DNA of 64,000 nucleotides from Mucilaginibacter lacusdianchii (lineage in GTDB: Bacteria > Bacteroidota > Bacteroidia > Sphingobacteriales > Sphingobacteriaceae): NCBI RefSeq assembly GCF_009770985.1, contig NZ_WSRW01000001.1, positions 620,001 to 684,000 of the forward strand, read 5' to 3'. The notes beneath the pieces are model-generated. The model was not told the DNA's origin and ran no database searches. It was given only the letters and a program-made list of their open reading frames with translations. Both the position numbers and the translations under genes were made by a program. Positions 8,766 to 17,886 of this stretch are shown piece after piece (positions within the stretch are counted from its first letter, which is position 1; each line of letters opens with the position of its first letter).

Positions 8766-10744
8766 TATTTGAGAATAACGGAACCTAAATAGTCGGATAT
8801 GTATTTTTCAATTTTTTTCATTTGTAGGTATTGCGCCATCAATATATCCTGATCGGTATCGTTCTGAGCGTTTTGAATATCAGTGCGTAATTTATCCAGC
8901 AACTTGGCTACCTTATGTTTTTTAAGGTGAAAAATAGCGCCAAGTATAGTCGCCTTCATGTTGGCTTGTTCATCGCTTATATATATCCGGTGCATCTCAT
9001 ACCAGTTTTCACTGAGTGTATAGCGGGTGGTTAGTAAATCAACGGTTAGGTCAACAATCTGCTTTTCGGAATGATGAATAAAAAACTGTTCATCGGGCAA
9101 TACGCCATTTTCTACCTGTTGCTTATACAAATCAACAAAGGCTTTGCAGGCCGGATTATCAAACTCCACATCGCTTAATTCGGCAATCATAAATGGGCCT
9201 ATATACGTATTGGCGATATCATCCCAGTTGATGATGCGATTGCCGTATAGCAACAGTAAGCGTATTATCTCGCGTTCTTGCGGGGCGTTAGCTTCGCCTA
9301 CAGGTTTACCTGCTTCAACTACACCCGCCTCATCACCGTACATGGCAGCCAAAAAAGCCGGATCATCAGGTGGCGGCAATTCTTCATATCCCGGTGGCGG
9401 GGCTGATTGGCTTTGTTGTTGCTGACTCTCTTTTTTAGATTTGCCCAGCCGCATTTTGTTCAACTCGGTAAGCAGTACCCGTTCGTCAATCTGCAATTGA
9501 TGACTACACTCGCGAATAAATACTGATGCCATAATGGAATCCGGTATTTTGGCAATGCTTTCCACAATTTCGCGGATAACATTGGCCCGTAATATTGGAT
9601 CATTGCCGGCCTCTTTTAGCAGGATGCTGGTTTTAAAAAGGATAAAATCCTTTTTATTCTGATCTATATAGGTTTTAAAAGCACTGCTGCCAACCTGCCG
9701 AACGTACGAGTCGGGATCATGCCCATCAGGGAAGGTAACCACCCTAACATTCATGCCTTCTTCCAATATCAAATCTAACCCACGGATCGCCGCTTTGATA
9801 CCGGCAGCATCACCATCATATAGAATAGTGATGTTTTTGGTAAAACGCCCAATTAAACGAATCTGCTCAACCGTTAATGACGTGCCCGATGATGCCACCA
9901 CGTTTTCGATACCCGCCTGATGTACCGACAGCACATCGGCATAACCTTCTACCAGGTAGCAGTTATCATCATCGCGGATGGCCTTTTTGGCAAAAAAAAG
10001 CCCGTATAGTACGTTTGATTTATGATAGATTTCCGACTCGGGCGAGTTGACATATTTAGGAACCTTTTTATCGGTTTTTAGCGTACGCCCGCCAAAGGCT
10101 ATAACCCTGCCGGTAAAACCATGTATCGGAAACATTACTCGGCCACGGTAACGATCATACAGCGTACCATTGTCGCGCTTTACCGACAAGCCACTTTCTT
10201 CCAAGAATTCAGGCTTATAGCCCTTGTTGATGGCCGCGCCGGTAAAAGCCTCCCAATGATCGGGCGAGTAGCCCAACTCAAACTTTTTGATGATGTCGGT
10301 GCTAAAGCCGCGCTCCTTAAAATAACTTTGCCCGATACTTTTGCCCTCAGCCGTATCCCATAACGCTTCCTGAAAAAACTTGGCGGCGTAGTTGGTTACC
10401 ACCATCAGGTTTTCGCGTCGATTTTCGGCCTCAATGTTCTGAGGTTTGTCGTTCAGTTCTTCAACCTCAATATTGTATTTTTTGGCCAGCCATTTTAAAG
10501 CTTCCGGGTAAGAAAACTTTTCGTGCTCCATCAAAAAGGTTACCGCAGAGCCACCTTTTCCAGTCGAAAAGTCTTTAAAAATCCCTTTTGTGGGAGAGAC
10601 TGTGAATGACGGCGTTTTTTCGTTAGCGAAAGGCGACAGTCCAATAAAGTTGGCACCACGTTTTTTAAGCTGCACAAAATCACCAATTACCTCGGCAATG
10701 TCGGTAGCTTCCATTATTTTGTCGATGGTTTGTTTGGTGATCAT
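8765..10744 (-). CDS. dnaG: DNA primase, zinc-finger ligands lost
   Basis: Makes RNA primers for DNA replication with the DnaB helicase. I place the start at the ATG at 10744 (MITKQTIDK), because a -7 box lies 24 bases upstream; a longer frame begins at 10771 but would be in front of the transcript. The 659 residues hold a CHC2-type N-terminal domain (1-75), a primase catalytic core with 'CYLVEGYADVLS' (TOPRIM Glu, about residue 265) and 'ILYDGDAAGIKA' (DxD), and a C-terminal helicase-interaction domain. Oddity: the four zinc ligands of the N-terminal domain are all replaced (Ser37, Ala40, Asp58, Thr61), although 'NEKTPSFTV' is intact. Confidence 0.95.
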   Translation of the reverse strand: MITKQTIDKIMEATDIAEVIGDFVQLKKRGANFIGLSPFANEKTPSFTVSPTKGIFKDFSTGKGGSAVTFLMEHEKFSYPEALKWLAKKYNIEVEELNDKPQNIEAENRRENLMVVTNYAAKFFQEALWDTAEGKSIGQSYFKERGFSTDIIKKFELGYSPDHWEAFTGAAINKGYKPEFLEESGLSVKRDNGTLYDRYRGRVMFPIHGFTGRVIAFGGRTLKTDKKVPKYVNSPESEIYHKSNVLYGLFFAKKAIRDDDNCYLVEGYADVLSVHQAGIENVVASSGTSLTVEQIRLIGRFTKNITILYDGDAAGIKAAIRGLDLILEEGMNVRVVTFPDGHDPDSYVRQVGSSAFKTYIDQNKKDFILFKTSILLKEAGNDPILRANVIREIVESIAKIPDSIMASVFIRECSHQLQIDERVLLTELNKMRLGKSKKESQQQQSQSAPPPGYEELPPPDDPAFLAAMYGDEAGVVEAGKPVGEANAPQEREIIRLLLLYGNRIINWDDIANTYIGPFMIAELSDVEFDNPACKAFVDLYKQQVENGVLPDEQFFIHHSEKQIVDLTVDLLTTRYTLSENWYEMHRIYISDEQANMKATILGAIFHLKKHKVAKLLDKLRTDIQNAQNDTDQDILMAQYLQMKKIEKYISDYLGSVILK

Positions 10745-10768
10745 ATCCTTTGCGCAAATCGTGGGCAA

Positions 10769-10776
10769 CAAAAATA
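10769..10776 (-). promoter_or_regulatory. dnaG operon -7 box (TATTTTTG)
   Basis: TATTTTTG on the minus strand matches TANNTTTG and is 24 bases ahead of the chosen dnaG ATG. It excludes the longer upstream start. Confidence 0.6.
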
Positions 10777-10901
10777 CATAAATAGTGTACGGTTACACCT
10801 AGTTATAACCTCAAGATAAGCAATATTGCTTGTAAATCAACCGCAATAACTTTCAACATGTTATCAACATAACTTACTTATCAACAAAAGCATTAACAAG
10901 T

Positions 10902-10936
10902 CTTGCTTCTCGGCTCTTGTTTCTTGACTCTAAATT
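10902..10936 (+). repeat. Heptad tract (CTTGNYT) upstream of asnS
   Basis: Five consecutive 7-base units: CTTGCTT, CTCGGCT, CTTGTTT, CTTGACT, CTAAATT. The tract ends one base before the asnS -7 box and puts a TTG, the core of the Bacteroidota -33 element, every 7 bases. Related tracts are at 50131-50165 and 50548-50582. Confidence 0.7.
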
Positions 10937-10937
10937 G

Positions 10938-10945
10938 TATTTTTG
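10938..10945 (+). promoter_or_regulatory. asnS promoter -7 box (TATTTTTG)
   Basis: Matches TANNTTTG; a TTG at 10917-10919 inside the heptad tract stands 18 bases upstream, fitting a -33 element. It decides the asnS start at 10965 over the longer frame from 10917. Confidence 0.65.
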
Positions 10946-10964
10946 CCCAACAAACTATAGTTAT

Positions 10965-12401
10965 ATGAGTCAGCGTATTAAGATTAAAGCACTATTACAA
11001 AGTACACAAACCGATGTTGAAGTAACCGTTAAAGGATGGGTTCGCACTTTTCGTAACAATCAGTTTATCGCTTTAAATGATGGCTCAACCAATAATAACT
11101 TACAAATTGTAGTTGATTTTCAGAATACCGACGAGGCTTTATTAAAACGTATTACTACGGGCGCTGCTATCAGCGTTACCGGTATGCTGGTCGCTTCATT
11201 GGGTAAAGGTCAAACTGTAGAAGTAAAAGCCACCACTGTTGAAATTTTAGGCGATAGTGATCCTGAAAAATATCCGCTGCAACCTAAAAAACACAGTTTA
11301 GAGTTTTTGCGCGAAATTGCTCACCTGCGTTTCCGCACCCAAACTTTTGGGGCGATATTCCGTGTGCGTAACAGCCTGGCATTTGCTGTGCACCAGTTTT
11401 TTCAAAACCAAGGTTTTGTTTACCTGCACACGCCTGTAATTACTGCATCGGATGCAGAAGGTGCCGGCGAGGCTTTCAAAGTAACGAACCTCGACTTAAA
11501 CAACTTACCACGTACCGAAAACGGTGAAATTGATTACAAGCAAGACTTTTTTGGCAAAGCTACCAACCTGACCGTATCCGGCCAATTAGAGGGGGAGCTG
11601 GGCGCGATGGCTTTAAGTGATATCTACACTTTTGGTCCTACCTTCCGTGCGGAAAACTCAAACACTACCCGCCACTTGGCCGAGTTTTGGATGATCGAGC
11701 CCGAGATGGCGTTTTATGATCTGGTAGACAACATGGACCTGGCCGAAGGGTTACTGAAATATGTAATAAACTACGCGCTGGAACATAACCGTGAGGATTT
11801 GGAGTTTTTAGCTCAACGCCTACAGGAAGAAGAGAAAAGCAAACCGCAAAACGAACGTTCGGAAATGACCTTAATTGAAAAATTAGAGTTTTGCCTGAAC
11901 AACGATTTTGAGCGTTTAACTTATACCGAAGCCATTGAAGTTTTGAAAAACTCGACGCCTAATAAAAAGAAAAAATTCCAGTACCCTATTGAAGGCTGGG
12001 GCGCCGACTTACAATCGGAACACGAACGCTACTTAGTAGAGAAACATTTCAAAAAACCGGTAATTTTAACTGATTACCCGAAAGAAATCAAAGCCTTTTA
12101 TATGCGCCAGAACGACGACAACAAAACCGTTCGCGCGATGGACATCCTGTTCCCAGGAATTGGCGAGATTGTGGGTGGCTCACAGCGTGAAGAGCGCTTG
12201 GATAGACTGGAGCAGCGTATGGACGAAATGGGCATCCCTAAAGAAGAACTTTGGTGGTACCTGGATACCCGCCGCTTCGGTGCCTGTCCGCATTCGGGTT
12301 TCGGTTTAGGCTTTGAGCGTTTGGTATTATTTGTTACCGGCATGGGTAACATCCGTGATGTGATTCCTTTCCCAAGATTCCCGAAAAACGCAGAGTTTTA
12401 A
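10965..12401 (+). CDS. asnS: Asparaginyl-tRNA synthetase
   Basis: Class II aminoacyl-tRNA synthetase that charges tRNA(Asn). The 478 residues start at [11 protein letters not shown]; the extra 16 codons upstream would overlap the promoter. An N-terminal OB-fold anticodon-binding domain (about 1-115, '[20 protein letters not shown]') is followed by the catalytic domain: motif 1 around '[24 protein letters not shown]', motif 2 '[22 protein letters not shown]' split by conserved turns, and motif 3 '[15 protein letters not shown]' near the C-terminus. 'QLEGE' fits AsnRS. Length and motifs are normal. A direct AsnRS suggests no need for the amidotransferase route to Asn-tRNA. Confidence 0.97.
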   Translation: MSQRIKIKALLQSTQTDVEVTVKGWVRTFRNNQFIALNDGSTNNNLQIVVDFQNTDEALLKRITTGAAISVTGMLVASLGKGQTVEVKATTVEILGDSDPEKYPLQPKKHSLEFLREIAHLRFRTQTFGAIFRVRNSLAFAVHQFFQNQGFVYLHTPVITASDAEGAGEAFKVTNLDLNNLPRTENGEIDYKQDFFGKATNLTVSGQLEGELGAMALSDIYTFGPTFRAENSNTTRHLAEFWMIEPEMAFYDLVDNMDLAEGLLKYVINYALEHNREDLEFLAQRLQEEEKSKPQNERSEMTLIEKLEFCLNNDFERLTYTEAIEVLKNSTPNKKKKFQYPIEGWGADLQSEHERYLVEKHFKKPVILTDYPKEIKAFYMRQNDDNKTVRAMDILFPGIGEIVGGSQREERLDRLEQRMDEMGIPKEELWWYLDTRRFGACPHSGFGLGFERLVLFVTGMGNIRDVIPFPRFPKNAEF

Positions 12402-12412
12402 TGGGAAAAGAC

Positions 12413-12458
12413 ATAAATGAGAAAGGCTTTTGATTTATCAAAAGCCTTTCTCATTTAT
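12413..12458. terminator. asnS / M20 bidirectional terminator
   Basis: Two exact 22-base inverted arms with a 2-base loop; core GAGAAAGGCTTTTGAT. Lies 11 bases after the asnS stop and 51 bases after the stop of the convergent M20 gene. Confidence 0.85.
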
Positions 12459-12489
12459 AGCAGGAACTAAAACGTCACCCTATTAAAAG

Positions 12490-12521
12490 TCAACTATTCA
12501 ACCAATCACTAATTACCCAAC
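12490..12521 (+). repeat. Octad tract (AACYANTC-like), copy D
   Basis: Four 8-base units TCAACTAT, TCAACCAA, TCACTAAT, TACCCAAC. It runs over the stop codon of the M20 gene. Related tracts are at 23224-23279, 25170-25201 and 25251-25282. Confidence 0.55.
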
Positions 12522-13699
12522 TGCTTAAGTGCCATATAAGCCATTAAGCCTGTGCTTAAACCTAAAGCGCTTTCCTCTACATCAAAGGTTGGCGTATGCA
12601 CAGCAGAGGTAATACCACGGCTTTCGTTACGGGTACCTAAGCGGTAAAAGCAGCTGTCGGCTACTTGCGAATAATAAGCAAAATCTTCGGCAGCCATCCA
12701 GATATCCAGGTCAACCACGTTTTCTTTACCCAGATAATCTTCGGCATGTCCACGAACAGATGCTGTCAGTTTTTCTTCGTTAATAAGGAATGGATAACCG
12801 TGCATGATGTTAAACTCGCAGCTACCGCCCATGCTTTCGGCAATACCTTCTGCCATCTTTTTCATGCGGATGTGCGCTTCTTTGCGCCATTTTTCATCCA
12901 TGGTACGGAAAGTACCTTCCAGGTAAACCTCATTTGGAATAACGTTGGTAGCGCCGTTGGCAATTACTTTACCGAATGATAGTACGCAAGGGTTTTTAGG
13001 ATCGGCAAAGCGGCTTACTACCTGCTGCAATGCGGTCAGGATGTGAGCGGTGATGATCACTGGATCCACATTTTGCTGGGGTTGTGCACCGTGACCGCCC
13101 TTACCTTTTACAGTTACGTAAATCTCGTCGGTAGAGGCCATGTATTTACCGGCACGGAAACCTACTTTACCGGCATCAATCAACGGCATTACGTGCTGAC
13201 CAATTACAGCTTGTGGCTTGGGGTTTTCTAACACACCCTGCTGAATCATCAGGTTTGCACCACCCGGCAGCTTTTCTTCCGCCGGTTGAAAAATTAGTTT
13301 TACAGTGCCTGCAAATTCATTTTTTAACTGGCTTAATATAGTAGCTGTACCCAGCAATGATGAAGTATGTACATCATGTCCGCAAGCGTGCATCACACCG
13401 GGGTTTTGAGATTTGTATGCAACATCATTGGCCTCAGTGATAGGCAGGGCATCCATATCGGCACGTAAAGCCACTACATTATCATTAGCCGATGGCTTAG
13501 TGCCTTTAATTAGCCCAACTAAACCGTTATCGGCCATACGGATGTACGGAATTTCCAACTCATCCAATTTAGAAGCCACATAAGCCGAGGTAGCTACTTC
13601 ATGGAATGACAGCTCGGGATGTGCATGTAAATGGCGGCGGTTGCCTACCACATCATTAAATATATTCTGCGAAAGTTCCTGTATTTTCTCTTTCATCAT
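12509..13699 (-). CDS. M20 family metallo-amidohydrolase
   Basis: A 396-residue zinc hydrolase of the M20D type (N-acyl-amino acid amidohydrolase / hippurate hydrolase / indole-acetyl-amino acid hydrolase group). Motifs: 'HAHPELSFHE', 'ALRADMDALPI' (first metal Asp), 'MHACGHDVHTSSLLG' (metal Cys/His), 'FQPAEEKLPGGANLMI' (catalytic Glu-Glu), 'GQHVMP' and a C-terminal 'AAEDFAYY' then 'HTPTFDVEESAL' (metal His). The Ile-Leu-Arg-like type with Cys ligand is typical of M20D. The substrate cannot be told. The start is one of two adjacent ATGs that overlap the stop of the upstream SPOR gene (ATGATGA), so the two are co-translated. Confidence 0.92.
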   Translation of the reverse strand: MMKEKIQELSQNIFNDVVGNRRHLHAHPELSFHEVATSAYVASKLDELEIPYIRMADNGLVGLIKGTKPSANDNVVALRADMDALPITEANDVAYKSQNPGVMHACGHDVHTSSLLGTATILSQLKNEFAGTVKLIFQPAEEKLPGGANLMIQQGVLENPKPQAVIGQHVMPLIDAGKVGFRAGKYMASTDEIYVTVKGKGGHGAQPQQNVDPVIITAHILTALQQVVSRFADPKNPCVLSFGKVIANGATNVIPNEVYLEGTFRTMDEKWRKEAHIRMKKMAEGIAESMGGSCEFNIMHGYPFLINEEKLTASVRGHAEDYLGKENVVDLDIWMAAEDFAYYSQVADSCFYRLGTRNESRGITSAVHTPTFDVEESALGLSTGLMAYMALKQLGN

Positions 13700-14163
13700 T
13701 GCGGTATATTAGGATCTGCCAGTTTAGGCAAATTAATTCTTTCTGAGATAACAAACATGGTTACAAACGTACCACGTAACTCCTGCATCAGTTTAGCAGC
13801 TTCTAACCGGGTACGAAAATCGCCACCTTTTACTTTAAAATTAGGTTCGCTGTAAGTGATGTATGTACGCAGTTCGGGATGTTTTTGCTGAAATTTATTT
13901 TGTGCACTAAATGCTTCTTTACGATTGGAGCCGGAAAAGAATTGCACACGGTAACCGCGAGTAGAGATGCCGCCGCTAGAAGTCCGGCCACCGCTTGCCT
14001 TATTGGTACTGTAACGGTGTGCTATCAAGGTGTCAACGCGCGAATCTTTGATGATTTCCAGTTTGCCACGTGTTTGGGCATGAGCGGCAGAACCAGCTAA
14101 TACCAACACCATAACAGTTAGTATAAATTTTACTATATTATTTATTTTAATTTCATTCATCAT
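13696..14163 (-). CDS. SPOR-domain-like secreted protein
   Basis: About 155 residues. I choose the ATG at 14163 or 14160 because it puts a normal signal peptide (hydrophobic 'FILTVMVLVLAGSAAHAQ') at the N-terminus; a longer frame from 14190 would add nine residues ahead of it. The C-terminal half, from 'RGYRVQFFSGSNRKEAFSAQ' to 'FVTMFVISERI', has the alternating pattern of a SPOR domain, which binds glycan strands of peptidoglycan that lack stem peptides. It may be a periplasmic envelope protein; the link to the amidohydrolase downstream (4-base overlap) is unexplained. Confidence 0.75.
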   Translation of the reverse strand: MMNEIKINNIVKFILTVMVLVLAGSAAHAQTRGKLEIIKDSRVDTLIAHRYSTNKASGGRTSSGGISTRGYRVQFFSGSNRKEAFSAQNKFQQKHPELRTYITYSEPNFKVKGGDFRTRLEAAKLMQELRGTFVTMFVISERINLPKLADPNIPQ

Positions 14164-14209
14164 TACATAAACAGGGCCGCCTTGCTTCATTGCTAACTTA
14201 ACAAAAAAA

Positions 14210-14287
14210 CGTCATTGCAAGAAATCAGCTTGGTCTGAACAGGCTTAATTTTCCTGTACAGCGTTTGCTTCTTTTCTCGCAATGACG
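14210..14287. repeat. Long imperfect palindrome, GTCATTGC-type (copy 1)
   Basis: Outer arms CGTCATTGCAAGAAA and TTTCTCGCAATGACG pair with one mismatch across 78 bases; an inner ACAGG / CCTGT stem caps the structure. It lies between secA (stop 14310) and the SPOR gene and resembles the extragenic palindromes with GTCATTGCGAG ends common in Bacteroidota and other phyla. Confidence 0.7.
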
Positions 14288-14309
14288 TATTAAATTCTAT
14301 TTCTAACGC

Positions 14310-17300
14310 TTAAGCGCCGTGGCAGTTTTTGAACTTTTTGCCGCTGCCACATGGACAAGGATCATTACGACCTATTCTTTGTTCCACTTTTACCGGGGTT
14401 GGCTTTTGCAGTTCCTGCAAATCTTCAACCGGTACGCCGTTACTTTCTGCAACCAGTTCTGGTTTTGATACCTTCATCTGGCGCATATCGGTTTTAGGTT
14501 CCGGGCGAGCTTCATGTACTTCTTCTGGAGCTTGCTGAACCGGAATACCGCCTCTGAACAGGAAGCTTACCAGTTCTTTATTCACATTAGCCAGCATTTG
14601 GCGGAACAGTTGGAAGGCTTCGAATTTATAAACCAGCAATGGGTCTTTTTGCTCGTAAACGGCATTTTGCACCGATTGCTTTAATTCGTCCATTTCACGC
14701 AGGTGCTCTTTCCAGGCATCATCAATGTGATACAGAATTACGTTTTTCTCGAACGACTTAAACACTTCGTGACCATGATTATCAACCGCTTTTTTCAGCG
14801 GTACAGCTACCTGCATACCATGTACACCATCAGTGAAAGGCACAATAATATTCTCGATAAACTCGCCACGGGTTTCATACACATCTTGCAATACAGGAAG
14901 AGCCTGCTCGGCAATTGCTTCTTTTTTGCGGTTGTAGAAATCGGTTACGTGGTGGTAAACCGTATCAACCAACTGAGGTAAGTTTGTACCGGCAAATTGA
15001 TCTTGTGACAGTTCGATATCTACCGAGAACAAGCGAATGATTTCTAATTGCAAGCCTTCATAATTATTGGCTTCTTTGTACTCAGTTACCACGTCCTCTA
15101 CTACATCGTAAATAGTATTGTTGATATCTACGTCCAAACGTTCGCCAAACAAGGCGTTTTTACGTTTAGCGTAAACTACGGTACGTTGTGAGTTCATCAC
15201 GTCATCATACTCCAGCAAACGCTTACGGATACCAAAGTTGTTCTCTTCTACTTTTTTCTGCGCACGTTCAATAGATTTAGTAATCATCGAGTGCTGAATT
15301 ACCTCGCCTTCTTCGATACCCATGCGCACCATCAAGTTAGATATACGTTCTGAACCGAATAAACGCATCAGGTTATCTTCTAACGATACGAAGAACTGAG
15401 ATGAACCTGGGTCGCCCTGACGACCGGCACGACCACGCAATTGGCGGTCAACCCGGCGCGATTCATGACGCTCGGTACCTACAATGGCCAAACCGCCGGC
15501 TTCTTTAACACCTGGGCCTAATTTAATATCCGTACCACGACCAGCCATGTTGGTAGCAATAGTTACGGTACCCGCCTGACCAGCTTCAGCAACGATATCA
15601 GCTTCTCTTTGGTGCAGTTTAGCATTCAGTACGTTATGTTTAATGCCGCGCAACTTCAACATACGACTCAGTAACTCAGAAATTTCAACCGAAGTGGTAC
15701 CTACCAGTACCGGACGACCAGCTTGTGTTAATTTCACAATCTCGTCGGCTACCGCGTTGTATTTTTCACGCATGGTACGGTAAACCAAATCCTGGCGGTC
15801 GTCACGACGGATTGGTGTGTTGGTTGGAATTTCCACCACATCCAATTTATAGATTTCCCAAAGCTCACCAGCTTCAGTTACAGCAGTACCGGTCATACCA
15901 CAAAGCTTGTGGTACATACGGAAGTAGTTTTGCAATGTAACCGTAGCAAACGTTTGGGTTGCATCCTCAACCTTTACATTCTCTTTCGCTTCAATTGCCT
16001 GGTGCAAGCCATCAGAGTAACGACGACCATCCAGTACACGACCGGTTTGCTCATCCACAATTTTCACCTTGCCATCGTCCAGAATATACTCTGTATCTTT
16101 TTCAAACAAAGTATAAGCTTTCAGTAATTGGTTGATAGAGTGAATACGTTCTGATTTAATGGAGAAATCGCGCATCAATTCATCTTTGCGTGTAACTTTC
16201 TCTTCAGCACTCAGATTTGATTTTTCAATATTGGCAATCTCGGTACCTACATCAGGCATTACGAAGAAACGAGAATCTTCGCCCGATGCAGTGATCAGCT
16301 CAATACCTTTTTCGGTTAACTCAACCGAGTTATTTTTCTCGTCAATTACAAAGAACAGATCGGCATCTACCTTAGGCATATCCTTACCCTGATCCTGCAT
16401 GTAATAGTTTTCGGTTTTTTGCAGTACGGTTTTGTTGGCACCTTCACTCAAAAACTTAATCAAAGCTTTGCTTTTAGGCAAACCACGGTGCGCACGCAAT
16501 AAAGCCATACCACCTTCATCCGGGCCAGTCTTGCCATCAGCAAGCTGTTTCTTTGCCTCGTTCAAAGCGGTATTGATATAAGTTTTTTGTGCGTTCACCA
16601 AACGCTCGATACGTGGTTTCAGCATATAAAACTCGTGCTGATCACCACGCGGAATTGGGCCAGATATAATCAAAGGCGTACGGGCATCATCCACCAATAC
16701 AGAGTCAACCTCATCCACCATAGCAAAATGCAGCTTGCGTTGCACCAGCTCTTCTGGCGTACGGGTCATGTTATCGCGCAGGTAATCGAAACCAAATTCG
16801 TTGTTGGTGCCGAAAGTAATATCTGCTAAGTAAGCGTTACGGCGCTGCTCTGAATTTGGCTCGTGTCTGTCAATACAATCAACAGATAAACCGTGGAATT
16901 CGTACAGCGGGCCCATCCACTCCGAGTCACGACGGGCCAGGTAATCGTTCACCGTTACAATGTGTACACCTTGTCCGGCCAATGCATTCAGGTAAGCTGG
17001 CAAGGTAGCCACTAAGGTTTTACCCTCACCGGTAGCCATCTCGGCAATTTTACCCTGGTGCAGTACAATACCACCTATCAGCTGCACATCATAGTGCACC
17101 ATATTCCAGGTTACCTGGTTACCTGCAGCAATCCAGGTATTGGCGTGAAAAGCCTTATCACCTTTAATAACCACGTTGCCTTTACGGGCCGCCAATGCAC
17201 GGTCAAAATCTGTTGCTGTAACTTCTATAGTAGGGTTACCAGCCAAACGGCGTGCTGTTTCTTTTACTACCGCAAAAGCTTCAGGCATAATATTCATCAA

Positions 17301-17609
17301 TATTACTTCCAGCTCTTTGTTGCGGTCTTTTTCCAGTTTATCGATACGGGTATACAACTCTACCTTATCGTTAACATCTATATTTTCGTTGCCTTCTACC
17401 TCTTCTTTAATAGCTTTAATCTGCTCATCAATCGGGGCAAGGCCTTGCTGTATTCTCTCTTTAAAATCTATGGTTTTAGCTCTTAGCTCGTCATTGCTCA
17501 ATGATTCGAGCTTGGCATATTCGCTTTTTATTTTTTCTACCAGAGGCTGGATGCCTTTCACATCACGCTCCGATTTGTTTCCAAAAAGCTTACTGATAAA
17601 TCCTAACAT
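14310..17609 (-). CDS. secA: Preprotein translocase ATPase SecA
   Basis: Motor ATPase that drives proteins through SecYEG. I start at the ATG at 17609 ([11 protein letters not shown], the normal SecA N-terminus); a longer frame from 17669 adds 20 residues with no homologous look. The 1099 residues are about 200 more than E. coli SecA, with an insertion in the first 150 residues (a charged coiled segment rich in Glu/Lys), as usual in Bacteroidota. Motifs: '[16 protein letters not shown]' (Walker A), '[21 protein letters not shown]' (DEAD-like), '[13 protein letters not shown]', '[24 protein letters not shown]', and the C-terminal zinc motif '[17 protein letters not shown]'. Confidence 0.98.
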   Translation of the reverse strand: MLGFISKLFGNKSERDVKGIQPLVEKIKSEYAKLESLSNDELRAKTIDFKERIQQGLAPIDEQIKAIKEEVEGNENIDVNDKVELYTRIDKLEKDRNKELEVILMNIMPEAFAVVKETARRLAGNPTIEVTATDFDRALAARKGNVVIKGDKAFHANTWIAAGNQVTWNMVHYDVQLIGGIVLHQGKIAEMATGEGKTLVATLPAYLNALAGQGVHIVTVNDYLARRDSEWMGPLYEFHGLSVDCIDRHEPNSEQRRNAYLADITFGTNNEFGFDYLRDNMTRTPEELVQRKLHFAMVDEVDSVLVDDARTPLIISGPIPRGDQHEFYMLKPRIERLVNAQKTYINTALNEAKKQLADGKTGPDEGGMALLRAHRGLPKSKALIKFLSEGANKTVLQKTENYYMQDQGKDMPKVDADLFFVIDEKNNSVELTEKGIELITASGEDSRFFVMPDVGTEIANIEKSNLSAEEKVTRKDELMRDFSIKSERIHSINQLLKAYTLFEKDTEYILDDGKVKIVDEQTGRVLDGRRYSDGLHQAIEAKENVKVEDATQTFATVTLQNYFRMYHKLCGMTGTAVTEAGELWEIYKLDVVEIPTNTPIRRDDRQDLVYRTMREKYNAVADEIVKLTQAGRPVLVGTTSVEISELLSRMLKLRGIKHNVLNAKLHQREADIVAEAGQAGTVTIATNMAGRGTDIKLGPGVKEAGGLAIVGTERHESRRVDRQLRGRAGRQGDPGSSQFFVSLEDNLMRLFGSERISNLMVRMGIEEGEVIQHSMITKSIERAQKKVEENNFGIRKRLLEYDDVMNSQRTVVYAKRKNALFGERLDVDINNTIYDVVEDVVTEYKEANNYEGLQLEIIRLFSVDIELSQDQFAGTNLPQLVDTVYHHVTDFYNRKKEAIAEQALPVLQDVYETRGEFIENIIVPFTDGVHGMQVAVPLKKAVDNHGHEVFKSFEKNVILYHIDDAWKEHLREMDELKQSVQNAVYEQKDPLLVYKFEAFQLFRQMLANVNKELVSFLFRGGIPVQQAPEEVHEARPEPKTDMRQMKVSKPELVAESNGVPVEDLQELQKPTPVKVEQRIGRNDPCPCGSGKKFKNCHGA

Positions 17610-17873
17610 GTTATAATTTGATATAATACTTCTATCCCAACAATTGCGCCAACAGGCTTTAAAAGCCATTATGGCAGGTAAAGGTACAGTTTTTTTCGGT
17701 AGTGTATAATTGCAGAAGCGGGTTAATTGACAAGATTTTAAGTTTTATGGCTTTTTACACGATGATTTTTCCATGACAAAACCGACAAGGCAATTAATGG
17801 CGTTTTGACATATTTAACGTTCAAATAACCATTATCTGTATAATTAAGCACCTCACACAGTAACAAAAACTTT

Positions 17874-17881
17874 TATCTTTG
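17874..17881 (+). promoter_or_regulatory. purD promoter -7 box (TATCTTTG)
   Basis: Matches TANNTTTG and ends five bases before the purD ATG, so the mRNA would have almost no 5' leader. Confidence 0.6.
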
Positions 17882-17886
17882 GCACC

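Noticed and set aside
10861..10886. Two TTATCAACA sequences, near the DnaA box TTATCCACA, upstream of asnS and dnaG.
   Set aside because: Both differ from the box at one base, no further boxes, AT-rich unwinding element or dnaA/dnaN genes are near; A/T-rich chance is likely.
13879..14100. Plus-strand frame opposite the SPOR-like gene.
   Set aside because: No signal, family or start context; the minus-strand frame has signal peptide and SPOR pattern.
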